Assembly: GCA_964023275.1 (NCBI GenBank)
Contig: OZ029920.1
Coordinates: forward strand, 1,954,572 to 2,018,571
DNA from: Norana najaformis
Taxonomy: Eukaryota; Annelida; Clitellata; Crassiclitellata; Hormogastridae
DNA length: 64,000 nucleotides
Reading direction: 5' to 3'
Position 1 is the stretch's first letter. Each line of letters starts with the position of its first letter. This document shows, in pieces, positions 45,830 through 56,300 of this stretch. The notes beneath the pieces were generated by a model. That model had not been told where the DNA came from and did no database searches. It saw nothing but the letters and a program-made list of their open reading frames with translations. A program made the translations under genes and the position numbers.

Positions 45830-48611
45830 CGGTGCCGGTATTGGTCTCTGCCAGTACTTCCGACCGAGCAGGGCAGTTTCTGGCGTAATGGCCGGGTTGG
45901 TGACAATTATAGCAGAGACTTCCCAACCGCCCCCAGTTTCTGCCTCCAGTAGGTCCTCTGCCATTCCTCTCGAAGGCCTGTACCCGATTTTGTCCTTCAT
46001 TTGGAAAAACGTTTTGGCCGAACCCAACTGCCATCGAATTCTCTAGCTGTTCTAAGCGATGTCGCTGCGGCGCCAGTTCCTCTCGTATAACGCGACGAAT
46101 CAGCTCCAAAGACGGCTCCTGCTCCTTTACCGCCTTGACTCGTCCGGCCCGCCGTTCCGCTAATTCGCTTCCATCTTCTTCCGCCTTCCGATAGCCATCT
46201 AACCGCATGGCCAGTTTGTAGGCTTTATCTAAGGTCTCAGGTTCTCTCTCTCTAACTTTAAGCGCGAGAGTTTTATCTTTCAGAGCATCCAGGAACGCGC
46301 GAGTAGCAATCGTTTCACTATGTACCGACGTCGGGCCTGGATACGCGAGGATCATAAGTCGCCGGATATCTTGTACCAACATATTAAAGTCCTCACCGTC
46401 TCTTTGTCGTCTCGTCGCGAGCTGGGTTTGGTGTAAGGCCGTTTGATCTGATCCACCGTAACGGTTACGAAGGCGTTGAGCCAGATCGGACCAAGTCGCT
46501 ACGGTGGCCGCGTCGAAATCCCACAGGATTTGGTTTGCCGGCTCGGTTAGAGAACACATCAGCTGATTCAAGCGCTCTTCCTCACTCCATCCGTTATTTC
46601 TAGCACAAACTTCAAACTTCCTGAGGAATGCCTCGACTGCCGTTTTCCCATTGTAGCTTCCGAGTTTAATCCATTGACGTGGTTTTTCGGATACGGTCTC
46701 CTTGGCAGGCGTAGTGATTGGTGGTGAGTTTTCTGGAGGTTTTCCTCCGGGATCGAACGGTGGCTTCGAAGAGCGCTGCTGCATAGGCGAACGCATAGTC
46801 GGCGCAAGTGATACAGCGACGTCGGGCGGGGTAGTCGGTGTCACTGCGGTGTCCACGAGTCGACTTCCGGTCGTACCTCGTTCCGCTCCGTCCGGCTGCA
46901 GCGTAGCATTCGACGCGCCACACTCGGGGCCGTACCTCGCCGACTCGTTTCTTCCAGGGTGGGCGGACTCTTTCCCTGTGTTAGCCAGGCGTAGACAACT
47001 CATCGTGTCCACGGCTGCACTTACGGCGTCTCGGGCGGTTCCCAAGGACGAAGGACCTTCATACTTCAGCAGCGGCCTCCCCACACTGAAAGGCCATCGT
47101 TCAGGAAAGCGATCAGTCGTACGCGAGTTTCGATTTCCGAACCGGTAGCCCGAGTCGAAGACTGGTGCTCTCCAGGCCGGCGTAGATCGAAGCGCTGGCC
47201 GTTCCGAGGAAGGAGGGTAGCACTGTGAAAACGCGGCGGGACATATCACCCGTTCGCCGACCATCGCAGGATACGTCGCGGAGGCCAACAGAGACGGAGA
47301 GTTGACGGTGTAGCACGATTGAGCTGCACTTAGACGCAGCGATGGGTTGCTTTCAATACGAGAGACGTAGTTCCGCGACGAACAGAGTGACGACGTATTC
47401 AGTGGAACGGACGGAAGCGGTGCAGGGCGGAAAGTAGACCAAGATGACGCCATCGTATGCGTAGGAAGCAACGTAGATGCGACTACGGACGGGGTCGTCG
47501 TCACTCCCGTGCACTCACGTCGGCAACTCTCGAACATGTAGTCTCGCTCTACGGTAATGCCGGAAGGGAAGGCGGTATCTCGACCCAACGTGACATAAGG
47601 AGGACCCGGACGCCCAACCATCCCAGACCCAGACCAGGAGGGGCCAAGAACGGGCTCTTCCCCTTGGGGCACCCAGTCGTCGGTCATTCTACTTCCTTTT
47701 TCTCCCCAATTACGACCCGACCATAACAGCACATGCTCCAGGTTAGCGCCTCTTGATTCATATGGCTGCTCATAATCGTCTATCTCAGTTAATTCAAACC
47801 TTACCTCAGTACTAGATACTGGTTTAACTTCACCTACCTCGCGTCGTTCACCGTCAGACTCTTCTGATGAGCTATAATTCATACGGATTGTGCTTCTATC
47901 CTCCGCATGCTGTAATGCCATTGTTCCGTACAACTCACCTAAGCCGACGTTCAGACCTTCCTGACCCCAATTGAACTCATTGACCTCACCGACCTTGTTG
48001 ACCCCATCAACCTCCGTGACCTGAATGACCCCGCTTCTGGTACCAATTGTGCCGTCCAGGTCTTCACCTCCTCCTACAGCTCCTGCTCCTTTATCGGCTG
48101 AGGGATCGCAAGGCCGTGGGATCATTTGCCCTCTGCGGGAACCAGGGGTCGTGACCCGTTCATTGGGGCAAGGTTTTCTCGTGCGCCTGGTCTTTTTACT
48201 ATAAACTACCGGAGTCCGACCGCGAAGCCTTTTACTTCGTCGTCGGTCGGGGGACTCCCTTTTTACATCAGGACCATGGGGGCCCTGAGCGGATGGCCAA
48301 TCCGACTCTTCTGTCCAGGCTATGTCCACGGCTCCCGGGCTGGGAGCAGCTCCCTGTCCTAGAGAGCCAGGGTTCGTTATATCTTCTGGACGATATATGC
48401 TAGCTGGAACCTCCCCTGATTCCTTCGGCCGCGCAATAACCTCGGGAGATCCTTCCAGGCGCTCTATAAATCTCTCCAACAGGGCCTCACCAAGCATATG
48501 AAATTCCCTTAACATTTCCTCCCTTAAACTACTTAACATCGGAGTTAGTAAGGGGGTTGTTTCGTTCATACTTACTGGTAGGTCTTGTTCTGTGTCTACT
48601 TGTAGATCCAT
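45762..48611 (-). CDS. Gag polyprotein of the LTR element, 949 residues, starting inside the 5' LTR
   Basis: The ORF begins at ATG 48611 inside the right LTR, and codons 1-188 are LTR sequence. Codons 189-195 (IGTRSGV) are the primer-binding site, and the frame continues into the internal region. An extended Ser/Pro-rich part follows. A Gypsy-type capsid region lies at about residues 640-810 (AVEAFLRKFEVCARNNGW ... LAQRLRNRYGG). A basic stretch comes next, and a CCHC zinc knuckle C900-Y-N-C-H-Q-P-G-H-Y-A-R-N-C913 for RNA binding. The last ~36 residues lie at or beyond the deletion junction. Gag forms the particle that packages element RNA. The start inside the LTR is supported by the ORF continuity and the absence of another candidate Met close to the PBS; a later internal Met would make a shorter, more ordinary Gag. 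Confidence 0.88.
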   Translation of the reverse strand: MDLQVDTEQDLPVSMNETTPLLTPMLSSLREEMLREFHMLGEALLERFIERLEGSPEVIARPKESGEVPASIYRPEDITNPGSLGQGAAPSPGAVDIAWTEESDWPSAQGPHGPDVKRESPDRRRSKRLRGRTPVVYSKKTRRTRKPCPNERVTTPGSRRGQMIPRPCDPSADKGAGAVGGGEDLDGTIGTRSGVIQVTEVDGVNKVGEVNEFNWGQEGLNVGLGELYGTMALQHAEDRSTIRMNYSSSEESDGERREVGEVKPVSSTEVRFELTEIDDYEQPYESRGANLEHVLLWSGRNWGEKGSRMTDDWVPQGEEPVLGPSWSGSGMVGRPGPPYVTLGRDTAFPSGITVERDYMFESCRRECTGVTTTPSVVASTLLPTHTMASSWSTFRPAPLPSVPLNTSSLCSSRNYVSRIESNPSLRLSAAQSCYTVNSPSLLASATYPAMVGERVICPAAFSQCYPPSSERPALRSTPAWRAPVFDSGYRFGNRNSRTTDRFPERWPFSVGRPLLKYEGPSSLGTARDAVSAAVDTMSCLRLANTGKESAHPGRNESARYGPECGASNATLQPDGAERGTTGSRLVDTAVTPTTPPDVAVSLAPTMRSPMQQRSSKPPFDPGGKPPENSPPITTPAKETVSEKPRQWIKLGSYNGKTAVEAFLRKFEVCARNNGWSEEERLNQLMCSLTEPANQILWDFDAATVATWSDLAQRLRNRYGGSDQTALHQTQLATRRQRDGEDFNMLVQDIRRLMILAYPGPTSVHSETIATRAFLDALKDKTLALKVREREPETLDKAYKLAMRLDGYRKAEEDGSELAERRAGRVKAVKEQEPSLELIRRVIREELAPQRHRLEQLENSMAVGFGQNVFPNEGQNRVQAFERNGRGPTGGRNWGRLGSLCYNCHQPGHYARNCPARSEVLAETNTGTDQSETVRSGHPSASRNGGLSGH
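48027..48045 (-). other. Primer-binding site, probably for tRNA-Leu
   Basis: The minus strand reads TGGTACCAGAAGCGGGGTC two bases after the LTR end. TGG at the start pairs with a tRNA CCA end, and CCAGAAG(C/T)GGG is typical of tRNA-Leu 3' ends. The site lies within the gag reading frame. Confidence 0.8.
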
Positions 48612-49761
48612 ACTTACACAAATATTGATAATGTACGGATTTGTTTTAACTATTTATTGCAAAACAACCAACTACGCCACCTGGCGAACAGAAACGATAT
48701 ACAAGAACGTAATCTTATACTATACAGAACTTAAATGCTCTTTATCTATAAATCTACTCTACCTTCTGAGACACGTGCAAACCTGGAGCATCATAAATTC
48801 CCTCTTTTGGATTTTTAATGCCCGTCTTAATGCATTTCTAACCCCATGGAAGTTTCCCCACCTCGGAACTTATCCGGTTCGCAATCATAAAGAGAACAGC
48901 CGCTCAACTCACCCAATAGGACAGCGCTGTAGGCTCACAACACGACGACGATCAAGCAGCGAATACGAGTCGTGGTCTCGACACAACACCGCGAAGACGA
49001 CGGCTCTTCCCGACAGCCAATCCGACTAATGCTCCTCGCCTCCGCACACAACCGCTGAGGCTTAAACCCGGTCGTTCCAAACGACGAACAGCTTTCCCGA
49101 AGACTATCCGGCAATCCAATTGCCTCTAAGCGACTATGACTATCAATCGCTAGACGTTGGCCGATCAAACGTGCGATTTCCACAGGAACAACGAATCCAG
49201 CAATCCACGTGTTTACGATCCCACACGTCCAGTAGTCATCAGTCGAATCGAATCCGACGAACAGATTTCCCGAAGAGCTATTAAACCAGCAATCCAATTG
49301 CCTCTAAGCGACTATGACTATCAATCGCTAGACGTTGGCCGATCAAACATGCGATTTCCAGAGGAATAACTAGTCCGGAAATCCACGTATCTCCGACCCC
49401 ACACGTCCAGTAGTCATCAGTCGAATAGCTCTTCCTTCCCCTTTTTGCGCGTCAAACTGCGCGGTATTTATAGGAACGTTTCTCGGTCAACTGCGCAATA
49501 TGACGCCTAGAAAGTTTATCCTTTTGACCGTCAAATATTCCCCTGGCGCCGTACCATCTGTAAAAATTAAATTGCGCATTTATGCGGAAAGACGTGATCT
49601 TTGGTCCATCTGCGCCTGTACGTATTAACCTCCACGCCAAGGCAGGAAGACGTGATCTTTGGTCCATTCACGCCTGTACTCATCAACCTGCCGTCAGTTT
49701 CTCGCTTCCACTGGTGGATACATTTATGTAGCGCTCGGGTAACGAACGCTGGTTCGTTACA
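48048..49761 (-). repeat. 5' LTR with promoter, poly(A) signal and gag start
   Basis: On the minus strand, TATAAATA (49472-49465) marks a likely promoter about 290 bases into the LTR. AATAAA (48658-48653) lies about 45 bases upstream of the gag ATG at 48611, so U5 would begin near 48630 and would encode Gag residues 1-188. GTAAGT (48617-48612) sits immediately before that ATG as a possible splice donor. Confidence 0.9.
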
Positions 49762-49766
49762 GCCCC

Positions 49767-50691
49767 TATGAATACTCCGCAAATGTCAATCTTTCTACCT
49801 GCATTCTAAAGCTTTAAGAAGCATTAAAAGGTGGAAGATAAGCAGATCTGGCCGAGTCTAGGACTTAACTGTGATTGAGTAAAATTTAGTGATCTGGTTC
49901 CTCACGTGTAGCCTACTTGGTGACGGGCCTTCACTTCAGACAGAATCTAACACTGACACTACATGCGGAGACAAAGAAGACCTGTGGTTTGGTCGGGTCC
50001 TTGGTTTGATATACACGAACACAAATGACCTGAGACCGCGGGTGTTCCTACAGGCTCCAACTGTTTATACTAAGTTACATTAACAAGTGGATGATAAAGA
50101 GAACTGAATATAAAGAGATCAAAGTGCTTTCAGAGCACCTGAATTTGGCAGATTTAATAAAACCGTTAAAAATAAAATGAGCTTCACCGCAGCTGTATTA
50201 AGTGAATTACGGATGACATGGAGGGCACCGTGAGGAAAGACTTTTGGAAAATGGAGAGAGAGAGGGAGGGAATGGAGAAGAGTTGGGGTGGGAAACAGTG
50301 ATGCCCTCCCCTGAACAAACCACCATGGTAGATGGTCATCTAAAAGTTGCAACGATAAAGGAGAAAAACGGAGAAAAACGGAAAAAACTGTGGTAGAGAC
50401 GTTGTCAAATTGGTTTATAATTTGAAGTGAAAAACGAGAGGAAATCTCAGCAGGGGAGGGAGAGGGTTCGTATAATGACTTCATCCTAATTCCTCAGCTA
50501 ATAAACCTAACAAAGTCCATAGTTACTGCAGGGACAATTCGATCGAGTCACCTCTCGCTCTGCACGTGATTCTGAACAGAGCCTGAAAACTGGAAAATAC
50601 GGTAAACGATCGCTGTCTGCAGCATATATGGTATGCAGCCAATCGGACGCCTTAGGCCTAGCTGTTCAGACAGACAGACATACAGACAGAC

Positions 50692-50730
<39 letters not shown>

Positions 50731-51109
50731 CAGACAAAATTGGCGATGGAGGGAAGGAGGGATGCGAGTGTTTCTGTTTGCTTATGCAGCTCGCACAGCC
50801 ATCACTCAGGCCACTGTGCAGCAGCCGCTTCTCCAACGTTGTACCTGAGTCATATATATATATACACATAATATTATGTATTCATACGTCTAAATATATT
50901 ATATATATATTGTATTGAGTTTTGTTGAATAGCGAGCGAGCGCACTGGTCTATGGAGGAGGTGATTGAGGAGGAGTAGAAAAAGTAGTATGAGGAGGAGG
51001 AGGAGAAGGAGGAGGAGGAGAAGGGAGGCCTCGTGTAGGCTGTTGAAGATGGTGGATGCTATAGAGACCGGAGGCGGTTGGTAAATGCAGCAGCAGCAGC
51101 AGCTGTAGT
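49767..51109. other. Intergenic DNA upstream of lectin gene 2
   Basis: An (ACAG)n tract lies at about 50667-50730, and GA-rich stretches near 50250 and 50985-51030. No exon was supported. Confidence 0.5.
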
Positions 51110-51250
51110 TATATTGGCTGCGTCCTATTTAAGTTGGATCGTCCGTCTGCTTGTGTCTGGTGTTGTTGTCTCGGCTGGTGAGGAGTGGCTCTCGTGTTCA
51201 GCTGCCGCTGCTGCTGCTTTTCCACTCTACCTCGAGTCTTCTATCAAAAG
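51110..51250 (+). promoter_or_regulatory. Core promoter and first non-coding exon of lectin gene 2
   Basis: TATTTAAG (51126-51133) overlaps AAGTTGGATCGTCCG, then CTGCTTGTGTCTGGTGTTGT and GAGGAGTGGCTCT, and ends CAAAAG|GTCAGT at 51250. The blocks match 32435-32570 upstream of gene 1 in sequence and order. Confidence 0.6.
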
Positions 51251-51670
51251 GTCAGTTTCTAGAAGAACAGGTGAGCGTAGAATGGTCAACTGACTGACCA
51301 GCCACGTCCGTTAGAAATTAGGAATCGGTGCCGCTGTTTGGCTGCTGGTCCAAATTGATGGGAAACGACGGTAGACAAGGGTTGCTGCAGCTGAGGTGGA
51401 ACGGGGTTTCTCTTTCTCTCTCTAAGAACTGATGATGCTCTGTGGCGCTTGCAGACGATGGGAGTTTCTGGTGAAAGCTGCTTTCCTCGGACATCCCGCT
51501 TCTACTGTCTCTTATTATGTTCTACTATAATCCGCCATCAACCGTTTCTTCTTGTGACGAAGTTTCTCTGCCAGAGGCGAAGTGAATTAATGAAGGACGG
51601 AAAGAGTTAATGAGCTTCTTCTGAGACAGCTTTATGGTTTATATACGATGCGGGTGATTTTATGAATCCA

Positions 51671-51940
51671 TTGATCTGCATATTCATCAGTTGCTCTGCA
51701 CATTCATCAGTTGCTTCGCACATTCATCAGTTGCTCTGCACATTCATCAGTTGGTTTGCACATTCATCAGTTGCTCTGCACATTCATCAGTTGCTTCGCA
51801 CATTCATCAGTTGCTCTGCATATTCATAAGTTGCTCTATATATTCACCAGTTCCTCTGCATATTCATCAGCTGCTTTGCATATTCATCAGTTGCTCTGCA
51901 CATTCACCAGTTGTTCTGCCTATTCATTAGTTGCTGTGCA
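51671..51940 (+). repeat. 20-bp minisatellite, about 13.5 copies
   Basis: Unit TTGCTCTGCACATTCATCAG with small variants, head to tail with no spacers, in the first intron of lectin gene 2. The 79- and 102-residue frames over it are artefacts of the repeat. Confidence 0.95.
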
Positions 51941-52163
51941 CTGGTTTTCCTCGCTTACTCTGTATATCCGCAGCAAAGCATATGAAATCTTGGTGTGCAT
52001 TTCATCTATACTGTGGTGATTCACTGAAATGCAATGTCAAGGTTTTACGAAGAAACTCTTGTGAAATTCAAGGCTGCAAGTCTCAGACGCGACACAGAAA
52101 GATGTCGAAAGTGCAGACGGGGTCAATGATGAGTGCAGGGCGATTCTAAACACGAGGAAGAAT

Positions 52164-52310
52164 TATTATTCGTATTCGTAATCCCGAGATTTCTACAGCG
52201 CACAGCGAAAGCCACGTCACGGGGACCAGCTTATTCACAGGCGCTTAGTCAAAACAAAATCGATAGGCAAAGGGTTGTTATTTCTGCGTTTATTAAGCTC
52301 CACTATCGAA
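52164..52310 (-). mobile_element. LINE 3'-end fragment plus SINE-tail scrap
   Basis: TTCACAGGCGCTTAGTCAAA followed by CAAAATCGATAGGC is the reverse of the tail at 37449-37705. It is followed by TTATTTCTGCGTTTATTAAG, the tail motif shared with the SINEs at 8625 and 53421. Confidence 0.6.
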
Positions 52311-52407
52311 TGACTGTTGCCCTCTATCGATGACTGATCGATGTCTGATAGGTTTGATGAAAGGCTCTTTTTTGTTTGGTTTCAGTGCTTCGGATCATCG
52401 ACAGAAG

Positions 52408-53287
52408 ATGTCTGGGGTGAGTCTGGGTTCCTTTCGTCTTCACCTGTCTTTGTGTCTTCTGTCTGCTTTCCGCTACAGATGTAACATCTTCCACCAACGC
52501 ATGAAGCTTCACTTTGTCTGTCTGTGTCTGTCTGGGTCTGTCTGCCTGTCTGCTGTTCTCTTGGTCGACTGTCGCTCGATACTCGGCTGTTGTGCCACCT
52601 ACTAGCACCACGTGGTAGGAAGTTTAGATAGCGCCGTCAGGCAATGATTTAAAGGCTTAGTTGTCACTGCAAATAATAATGTTGCATATGGAGATAGCTG
52701 ATGTCCCGACAAGTGTATGTGTGCCTGTGTGTGCGTAACAGTCGTTACTGTTGCTCTTCTTCTTGTTGTCGCTCTTGTTGTTATGCTTTTGTTGTTGTTG
52801 TAGTGTTACCTGATCAAGAGTCGTCTGAGTGAACTGGTGTTGGACGTCGAGAAGTCGAATACTTCGCCTGGAACGAAGGTCATTCCGTGGAAGAAGCATG
52901 GAAAGGACAACCAACTGTGGTACGACGACCCAGTCACGAAGACCATACGATCCAAGCTCAGCCACTTCTGTCTCGACGTCGAAGGTAATTTAATCTAATC
53001 TCCATTCGATCTAAATTTAATCGATCGGTTCCAGCCACAGCGTCGAAGCTATTAGTATCGACAGACAGACAGACGCAGACAGACAGACAGACAGACAGAC
53101 AGTCAGACAGACAGTCAGAGAGACAGTCAGACTTAGAACGACCTGATCCACTGCAGGTGCTATATTTTTTAGCGCCATTATCTCAGCACACGAGGCCTCA
53201 TCACAGTTAATCGTGCTATACGAGGCACCGAAAAATAACTGTTGTCGTAAGAGGAGGAAAGATTTGAAGAGGTGTACTGTACGTGTT

Positions 53288-53318
<31 letters not shown>

Positions 53319-56300
53319 GTGTTCGTTGATGCTTGCCTGCCTATCTGCTTTCCTGAGTTCTTTTTTCCGTTACAGAGCAATGCATATGTACAGCTGGGCC
53401 CTTCTTACGTAAATTATTCATTATTATTATTTCTGCATTTATTAAGTTCTAGCATCTAATGACTTAGCACCAATCGATGGTGCCTAACAATTGTGAATGA
53501 AGGACTTGCTTAAAGTTCCTAAACAGTCACCGTCTCAAGGGAAGAGGCTCGAACCCATACTTTCTGCGTTTTAAGCCGAGCGCTCTACCCAGTATGCCAC
53601 CCACCGTGCCCCACCCCGGAAAATGCGTCCTCTGCATATCCATCTGTTTTAATGCTTTCTACTCTTTTTCCATGTCCTCTTCTTTATTCTCCCGCTAACA
53701 CATCTGCTCTTCCACTTTTCTTACGACATCACCTCCTCCTCTTCTTCGGTTTCCTCCTCGTCCTCCTCCTCCTCTACTTCTGTCCACATGTTTTCGTGTC
53801 GATTGCCTGTTCTTTGAACTGGCCGAACAATCTTAAAGACGCCAGAAGACATGTCGTGTCTAGCAGTTTGTGGCCTCTGTCCCACCTTCCCCAAAAGGCC
53901 AGAGTTTCGTTCAAAAGCCATAAAGCTACTTTTAAAGGAAAATTTCAAGCATCAGTAGAATTAGAACTCATCGGGTGTTGTCTTCGAAACAAGAAACTGA
54001 CCTTTTAAAGTAGGCCTAATAGCATAACTTTTATATTGAGAAAGCGCTGATGTTCTTATACACCGGTCTACAAAGAATATATCGTCCATACAATTCCACA
54101 AATCAGTCGCGTCTGTGTAATTCTATAAATCATCGACTCTGCGTCTCGTGACTGTCGCCAATGACTTAAAAGTGTTGTTTCCTGAAGTCAGGATATCGCA
54201 TGGAATTTGCTTGTGCTGTACTTCCATCCAGTGCCTCGTGGCATCGCATGTCTGAAGAAAAGAAATCGTTTCGTGGACTTAAAAGCATGTTCTACGTAGC
54301 CATCTTGATGAATGTCATCGCTGACGCTTGATGGCATTTGAATTACGATTCCGACCTGCACTTAGCTCCTAACTACCTTCCTTCCACTGTAATTAACTAT
54401 ATTATATTCCTTCTTCCATCCATCCTTCCTTTCTTCTCTCCTCTACTGCTGCCTTGCTTCCTTCCCCTCGTCCTCAACCTCACCCGTCTCCCCGTCTCAG
54501 TTGCGACCTTCCTTCGCTCCACTGTGAAGTTAAATTTCTCTGCTAAAAGTCTTGAGCAAAGTTAATGACTTGGAGCTTCTCCTCAATCGTCAGTCAATCC
54601 AAAGAAAAACTTTTCCTGTCGTGCGGTAAAATTCCATCTGTCGAAGAACGTTTCCAGTTTCAATGTGCGTCCATTTTTCGATTTCTGTGATCTGCTGGTC
54701 CTCTCATCTGTTCTTCGTGGCCATTTTAATATTATCTATCCAGTCGATGCCATGCAGTCAATTCTATCCAGGCCTCCCGATTTCCTTCGCCTTTCCTCTG
54801 CATATTTTCCAAAACAGACGGACGGACGGACGGACCAAGTACACAGAGTTGACAGAGAAGAATAAAAAATGTGTGAGATGCATTTGTGTCTATTTCTTTC
54901 TTTCTTTCTTTTCTTCTTTTCTTTCTTTCCTTTCCTTCCTTCCTTCCTTCTTTCATTTCCTTCCTTCCTTTATTCATTTCTTCCTTCCTTTCTTCCTTTC
55001 TTCCTTCCTGTCTTGCTTGCTTGCTTCCTTCCTTCCTTAATTCTTTCTTTCTTTCTCTTGGCGTGGCCCGTGTATTTGCTTCTCCTGTGTAGCCTGGATG
55101 TATGTCTGTGTCTGTGTATGTGTCTGTGTGTGTATCTGTGTTGTTCAGGTGATCAGTTGGTTGTGAAGCCGTATCAGCCGGGAGACGTGAACCAGCAATG
55201 GGAACGCCATGAACACCAGATCAGAAACCGTGCAAAGCCAAAGATCGTCCTCGACATCTTTGGTAAGAAAGAAGCTACTCTTCACCACCACCGCTACCAC
55301 CACCGCCCCTGCCTTCCATTGTGGTATCCTCGTTGTCATCATCGTCGTCGTTGTCGTCATCATCATCATCATTATCATCATCCATTAAGTCATCTTTTCG
55401 TTGTCGTTTTCCTAGTGAACGCCATCATCATCATCATCTTCTTCTTCTTCTTCTTCATCATCATCATCGTCAGCAGCACCTTTACTGACAATGATAGAAG
55501 AACTTTTCAAAATGCGATTATTCGGCTGGAATATCGCGGTCATTTCAGCCGGATGTAAGAGAAGCCGAGTTGTTAACCACAAAATTTGCCCTTTTGCACA
55601 AAGTGACTAGAGCTGTATTCTTAGATTCCTCTAAATAGAGATTAGTCGTATTAGGTAGCGACATCTTGCGACGCCACTCGATTGTTATTTTTGTGGCTAA
55701 AATGATGGTTGTTGACAGATTCATGTTTTGTTGATTCAGGGAAGAGCAAGAAAGCCGGAGCTCAGATCGGATCGTATGAGTTCAACGGAGGAGACAATCA
55801 GCTCTGGGACTTTGAATTCGTCGGAGGCTACACGGGAATCCACCAGGCGCCGTCCGAACCCAGGTAGCCAGCCACAAGTCACCGTCGCCTATTCAGCCTA
55901 AACACACATATGTTGTCTACCCTGCAATTACTAAGCAAGATAGATAATAATTATTATAATTATAATTATTAGATGAAATCTTTATGTAGACACATTGTCA
56001 TTATGAGCAGATTATGTCTTTGCACGGGGGGGGGGGGGGCTCACTGGTCCATCGAGGATGTCTCACACGCACATGCACACACACACGCACACATGCACAT
56101 AGGCACCCACATTAAGAGAAAGACGAACCGAGGAGACTGGACTGTTACAGTGGGTCATCTTGATGCTGAACAATAACTGAGATATCGTTTGTTGTTTGTG
56201 ATTGGATGCTGACGGCTGCTGCAGGACAAACATCTCCAGTCCGACTGCCTTTGGCTCTCTGGCTGCAATCGACAAACTTTTTTCTCTTCTTTTCCCTTTG

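Larger units (their letters stand above)
42040..49761 (-). mobile_element. Ty3/Gypsy-type LTR retrotransposon with large internal pol deletion
   Basis: Two 1714-bp direct repeats (42040-43753 and 48048-49761) begin TGTAAC and end GGCACA on the minus strand and differ at about four positions. The target duplication is GCCCC (42035-42039 and 49762-49766). The PBS and PPT are in the correct places for minus-strand transcription. The internal part codes for gag, a scrap of integrase and one further ORF. Protease, reverse transcriptase, RNase H and most of integrase are missing, so the copy is non-autonomous. Near-identical LTRs and a perfect target duplication show a recent insertion. It separates the two lectin genes. 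Confidence 0.95.

Noticed and set aside
51671..51940. CRISPR-like regular repeats
   Set aside because: Twenty-base units are head to tail with no unique spacers, in animal DNA; this is a minisatellite.
54663..55558. Long Phe/Ser/Leu-rich ORFs of 125-229 aa
   Set aside because: Produced by a CTTT/CCTT microsatellite running into lectin exon 4; only 55149-55262 is coding there.
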